Origin: Candidatus Roizmanbacteria bacterium CG_4_10_14_0_8_um_filter_39_9 | Lineage (GTDB): Bacteria > Patescibacteriota > Microgenomatia > UBA1406 > GWC2-37-13 | Direction of reading: 5' to 3' | Length of the DNA stretch: 8,003 nt | Assembly: GCA_002784505.1 (NCBI GenBank) | Contig: PFLF01000033.1 | Coordinates: 1 to 8,003 of the forward strand | Shown: positions 6,422-8,003 of the stretch, piece by piece | Numbering within the stretch: position 1 is the first letter of the stretch | Layout of the letters: every line of letters begins with the position of its first letter | Position numbers and translations under genes: made by a program | The notes under the pieces: generated by a model | The model's input: the letters and a program-made list of their open reading frames with translations, nothing else | Told to the model about the DNA's origin: nothing | The model's database searches: none

Positions 6422-7111
6422 ATGAAAAAAGTAGTTGTTATAACTGGTGCGTCAAGCGGTATTGGGCGGGAGATTGCAAAGTTATTCCTTGAAAAAGATT
6501 ACATTCTAATATTGTCCGGGCGAAATGGGGAAGGATTCGAGTACGTAAAAAATAAAACGGATGTTGAAGTAATATTAGGCGACATTACAAAAAAAGAAAT
6601 ACGGGAAAAGATAAAGGATTTAGTAGTCAATAAGTACAAAAGCGTTGATATTATCATTAATAATGCTGGCATAACATTCGTCCAGCCCTTCGAAGACAAT
6701 ACGGAAGAAGAGCTTATAAAACTTTTTGAGATAAGCTTAAAGACTCCGATGCTGCTTACTCACGATCTGTACGGGTTAATGAAAAACAATAAATCAGGCA
6801 CGATTGTGTTTATTAACTCCGCGGCCGGAAAACAAGGATATCCAAATCATACGATGTATTCAGCAATGAAATTTGGCCTGAATGGATTTTCCCAAAGCTT
6901 AAGACTAGAAGCAAGAAAACACGGGATACGGGTAATAAGTATTCATCCCGGAGGCGTAAAAACCCCTATGTACACAAACGCAAAGATCAAACCAGATATA
7001 AATCAATATATGGAACCGAAAAAAGTGGCAGAGATAGTGGTATACCTTTGCGAGACGGCGGGTCTTTCACCAGATGAGATTTCAATCAGTAGGACACAAT
7101 TCCAATTGTAG
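6422..7111 (+). CDS. Short-chain dehydrogenase/reductase (classical SDR)
   Basis: Rossmann-fold NAD(P)-dependent oxidoreductase of 229 residues, slightly short for classical SDRs (about 250). Cofactor motif TGASSGIG is at 8-15, R34 after beta-2 suggests NADPH preference, D54 in GDIT contacts adenine, and NNAG is at 80-83. The active site has S133, Y146 and K150 (YSAMK), followed by HPGGVKTPMY. The helix-4 position that normally carries the catalytic Asn reads S105 in EISLKTP; some family members tolerate this, but proton relay may differ. It starts 23 bases after the reductase stop with no ribosome binding site and no convincing promoter, so co-transcription is likely. Composition is AT-rich (16 of 60 G/C at 6541-6600). 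It ends with TAG, unlike the TAA of its neighbours. Substrate unknown. Confidence 0.92.
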   Translation: MKKVVVITGASSGIGREIAKLFLEKDYILILSGRNGEGFEYVKNKTDVEVILGDITKKEIREKIKDLVVNKYKSVDIIINNAGITFVQPFEDNTEEELIKLFEISLKTPMLLTHDLYGLMKNNKSGTIVFINSAAGKQGYPNHTMYSAMKFGLNGFSQSLRLEARKHGIRVISIHPGGVKTPMYTNAKIKPDINQYMEPKKVAEIVVYLCETAGLSPDEISISRTQFQL

Positions 7112-7137
7112 ATGAAGCAATTTAATTCTCTATAGAA

Positions 7138-7827
7138 ATGAAAACAGTTGCCTTTTTTGATTTAGATAAAACTCTGTACGATGGGTATTCGGTGGTCGAC
7201 TTTTTTTATCAGTATATTCTTCCAAACAAATTAGCTTCTAACGAAATATTAAATTTGGCGCAAAAATTATCAGCAGATTTTAACAGTAAAAAGATTTCAT
7301 ACAATGAGGCAACTGAAAAAACAGTTATGCTTTGCGCAGAGGTATTAAAAGGGAGGACAATAGAAATAGTATCGAAGTGGCAAGAGGCCTTTTTTCAACC
7401 GAGCAAGTTGTTTCCTTATGTTCTTGAGTTATTTCGTTTTCTTAAAGAAAAAAAAGTTGAGGCTTATATTATTTCAGCATCTATTGAGCCAATAGTTACA
7501 CACATATCAAACTTCATAGGAGTTAAAAGCTTTTCATCAGAAGTAGAAATAATTGACAATGTTTATTCAGGTAAAGTCTTCAACATTCTGAACGATAGGA
7601 AAAAATCAACTACGATAAAAGACATCCTTGACCCAAAGTTAAAACCAATTTCTCTCGGATTTGGTGATTCAATGGGCGATGTGTCATTGCTTGATTCTGT
7701 CACCTACGGTCTATTATTTGAGCCAGCAGATGCGTCCTTAATAGAACGTGCCAAAAGAAGCGATTGGCGGATTGTGAATAGGAACTCAATATTTAGTGAG
7801 GTAACAAAAATCATTAACGGTTTGTAA
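7138..7827 (+). CDS. HAD-IB family phosphatase (SerB/CicA-like)
   Basis: Haloacid dehalogenase-fold hydrolase of 229 residues, probably a cytoplasmic Mg2+-dependent phosphomonoesterase. All four motifs are visible: motif I DLDKTLYDG with nucleophile D8 and acid D10; motif II S113 in YIISAS; motif III Lys at 155 or 156 in NDRKKS; motif IV GFGDSMGD with D177 and D181. The helical insert between motifs I and II (about 20-90) is the C1 cap of subfamily IB, the phosphoserine-phosphatase-like group. It starts 26 bases after the SDR stop and has no ribosome binding site. It is AT-rich (22 of 60 and 17 of 60 G/C in two sampled stretches). The context suggests dephosphorylation in the same pathway as the two oxidoreductases, but SerB activity itself is not shown and the substrate is unknown. 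Confidence 0.9.
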   Translation: MKTVAFFDLDKTLYDGYSVVDFFYQYILPNKLASNEILNLAQKLSADFNSKKISYNEATEKTVMLCAEVLKGRTIEIVSKWQEAFFQPSKLFPYVLELFRFLKEKKVEAYIISASIEPIVTHISNFIGVKSFSSEVEIIDNVYSGKVFNILNDRKKSTTIKDILDPKLKPISLGFGDSMGDVSLLDSVTYGLLFEPADASLIERAKRSDWRIVNRNSIFSEVTKIINGL

Positions 7828-7829
7828 GA

Positions 7830-7867
7830 AGAGATCCTTATATAATATCTCGAATAAATCGATCTCT
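7830..7867. repeat. 7-bp inverted repeat after the HAD gene
   Basis: AGAGATC (7830-7836) and GATCTCT (7861-7867) are perfect complements separated by 24 AT-rich bases, starting 3 bases after the HAD stop codon. It could help end the cassette transcript, but the loop is long and only a short T stretch (ATTTT) follows, so it is a poor intrinsic terminator. Confidence 0.3.
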
Positions 7868-7948
7868 ATTTTGATACAAGTTAAGCGCAGACTTAAGAAA
7901 GATTTTGTAAAACTCCTCCTGACTTCTATCACCCCTTAAACTCCGTGC
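7838..7948 (-). pseudogene. Headless 36-codon ORF, possible gene remnant
   Basis: The minus-strand frame after TAG (7951-7949) reads 36 codons to TAA at 7840-7838. It includes RGDRSQEEFYKIFLKSA and ends in DRFIRDII. The composition looks protein-like, with amphipathic helical character, and it would be convergent with the HAD gene with a gap of 10 bases. There is no ATG or GTG start in frame. An adjacent minus-strand frame from an ATG at 7985 (MKIQLVSPNLRFRHGV) stops just where this frame opens, so one frameshift could join them. It may be a decayed C-terminal fragment, part of a mobile-element end, or chance. I do not recognise a family. Confidence 0.25.
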
Positions 7949-7967
7949 CTAAATCTTAAATTCGGGG
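7932..7967. mobile_element. Possible edge of an IS200/RAYT-like element
   Basis: CCCCTTAA (7932-7939) and TTAA (7956-7959) plus GGGG (7964-7967), separated by ATTC, form an imperfect hairpin. It leads into TTCGGGGACAC (7961-7971), a type of sequence I associate from memory with the upstream ends of Y1/RAYT transposase genes. A promoter-like pair and an ATG follow at 7965-8000. Nothing of a transposase is inside the window, so this is an inference from flanking structure only. Confidence 0.25.
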
Positions 7968-7993
7968 ACACTAACTGTATTTTCATGGATAAT
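7965..7993 (+). promoter_or_regulatory. Putative leaderless promoter for gene starting at 8000
   Basis: GGGACA (7965-7970, 4/6 to the -35 consensus) is 17 bases from GATAAT (7988-7993, 5/6 to the -10 consensus). The -10 ends 6 bases before an ATG at 8000, the same spacing seen at 361 and 5427. Only ATGA of the putative gene is inside the window, so whether it continues open cannot be judged here. Confidence 0.35.
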
Positions 7994-8003
7994 TAGGGTA
8001 TGA

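Noticed and set aside
7913..7919. Minus-strand GGAGGAG looking like a strong Shine-Dalgarno site
   Set aside because: No ATG, GTG or TTG follows within 5-12 bases; the sequence is better read as codons (CAG GAG GAG) of the headless ORF.
1..8003. Alternative genetic code (UGA reassigned)
   Set aside because: No complete gene ends in TGA (all TAA or TAG), but every protein has normal family length without needing a read-through, so there is no evidence for reassignment.
1..8003. CRISPR array, tRNA, rRNA or tandem repeats
   Set aside because: No regularly spaced repeats and no tRNA- or rRNA-like segments were seen in any intergenic stretch.

Overview
This window looks like chromosomal sequence from a bacterium of moderate-to-low GC. 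Housekeeping genes hand-sampled at about 45-55% GC in 60-base stretches sit beside an accessory cassette sampled at about 27-37%. The rpsO-pnp-ftsK order, compact spacing and almost complete lack of Shine-Dalgarno sequences would suit a Patescibacteria/CPR (Microgenomates-like) genome. That assignment is an inference; no marker here proves it.

Left part (1-4640, + strand): the 3' part of rpsO (ribosomal protein S15), pnp (polynucleotide phosphorylase, all domains present) and ftsK (membrane-anchored DNA translocase with an intact motor and gamma domain). rpsO next to pnp is a widely conserved order. pnp and ftsK each have a sigma-70-like -10 box ending only 5-6 bases before the ATG, so both may be made as leaderless mRNAs.

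Middle (4641-5426): a small unrecognised two-helix membrane protein on the - strand, convergent with ftsK and only 4 bases from it. A 370-base divergent intergenic region follows. It holds a strong extended -10 promoter for the small protein, a 44-codon TTG-start ORF of doubtful status, a 6-bp palindrome, a pair of back-to-back hairpins with T tracts on opposite strands (possible small RNA or bidirectional terminator), and the extended -10 promoter of the next operon.

Right part (5427-7827, + strand): a three-gene cassette with gaps of 23 and 26 bases: an aldo-keto reductase, a short-chain dehydrogenase whose usual catalytic Asn appears to be Ser, and a HAD-IB (phosphoserine-phosphatase-like) hydrolase. 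It reads as a small-molecule redox plus dephosphorylation module of unknown substrate.

Right edge (7828-8003): no intact gene. There is a headless 36-codon - strand ORF, an imperfect hairpin, a GGGGACAC-containing stretch of the kind I associate with IS200/RAYT-type element ends, and a -35/-10 pair placed exactly 6 bases before an ATG at 8000. The most notable observation is the repeated -10-to-ATG spacing at four start codons (361, 2469, 5427, 8000). I found no obvious new defence or mobile system.
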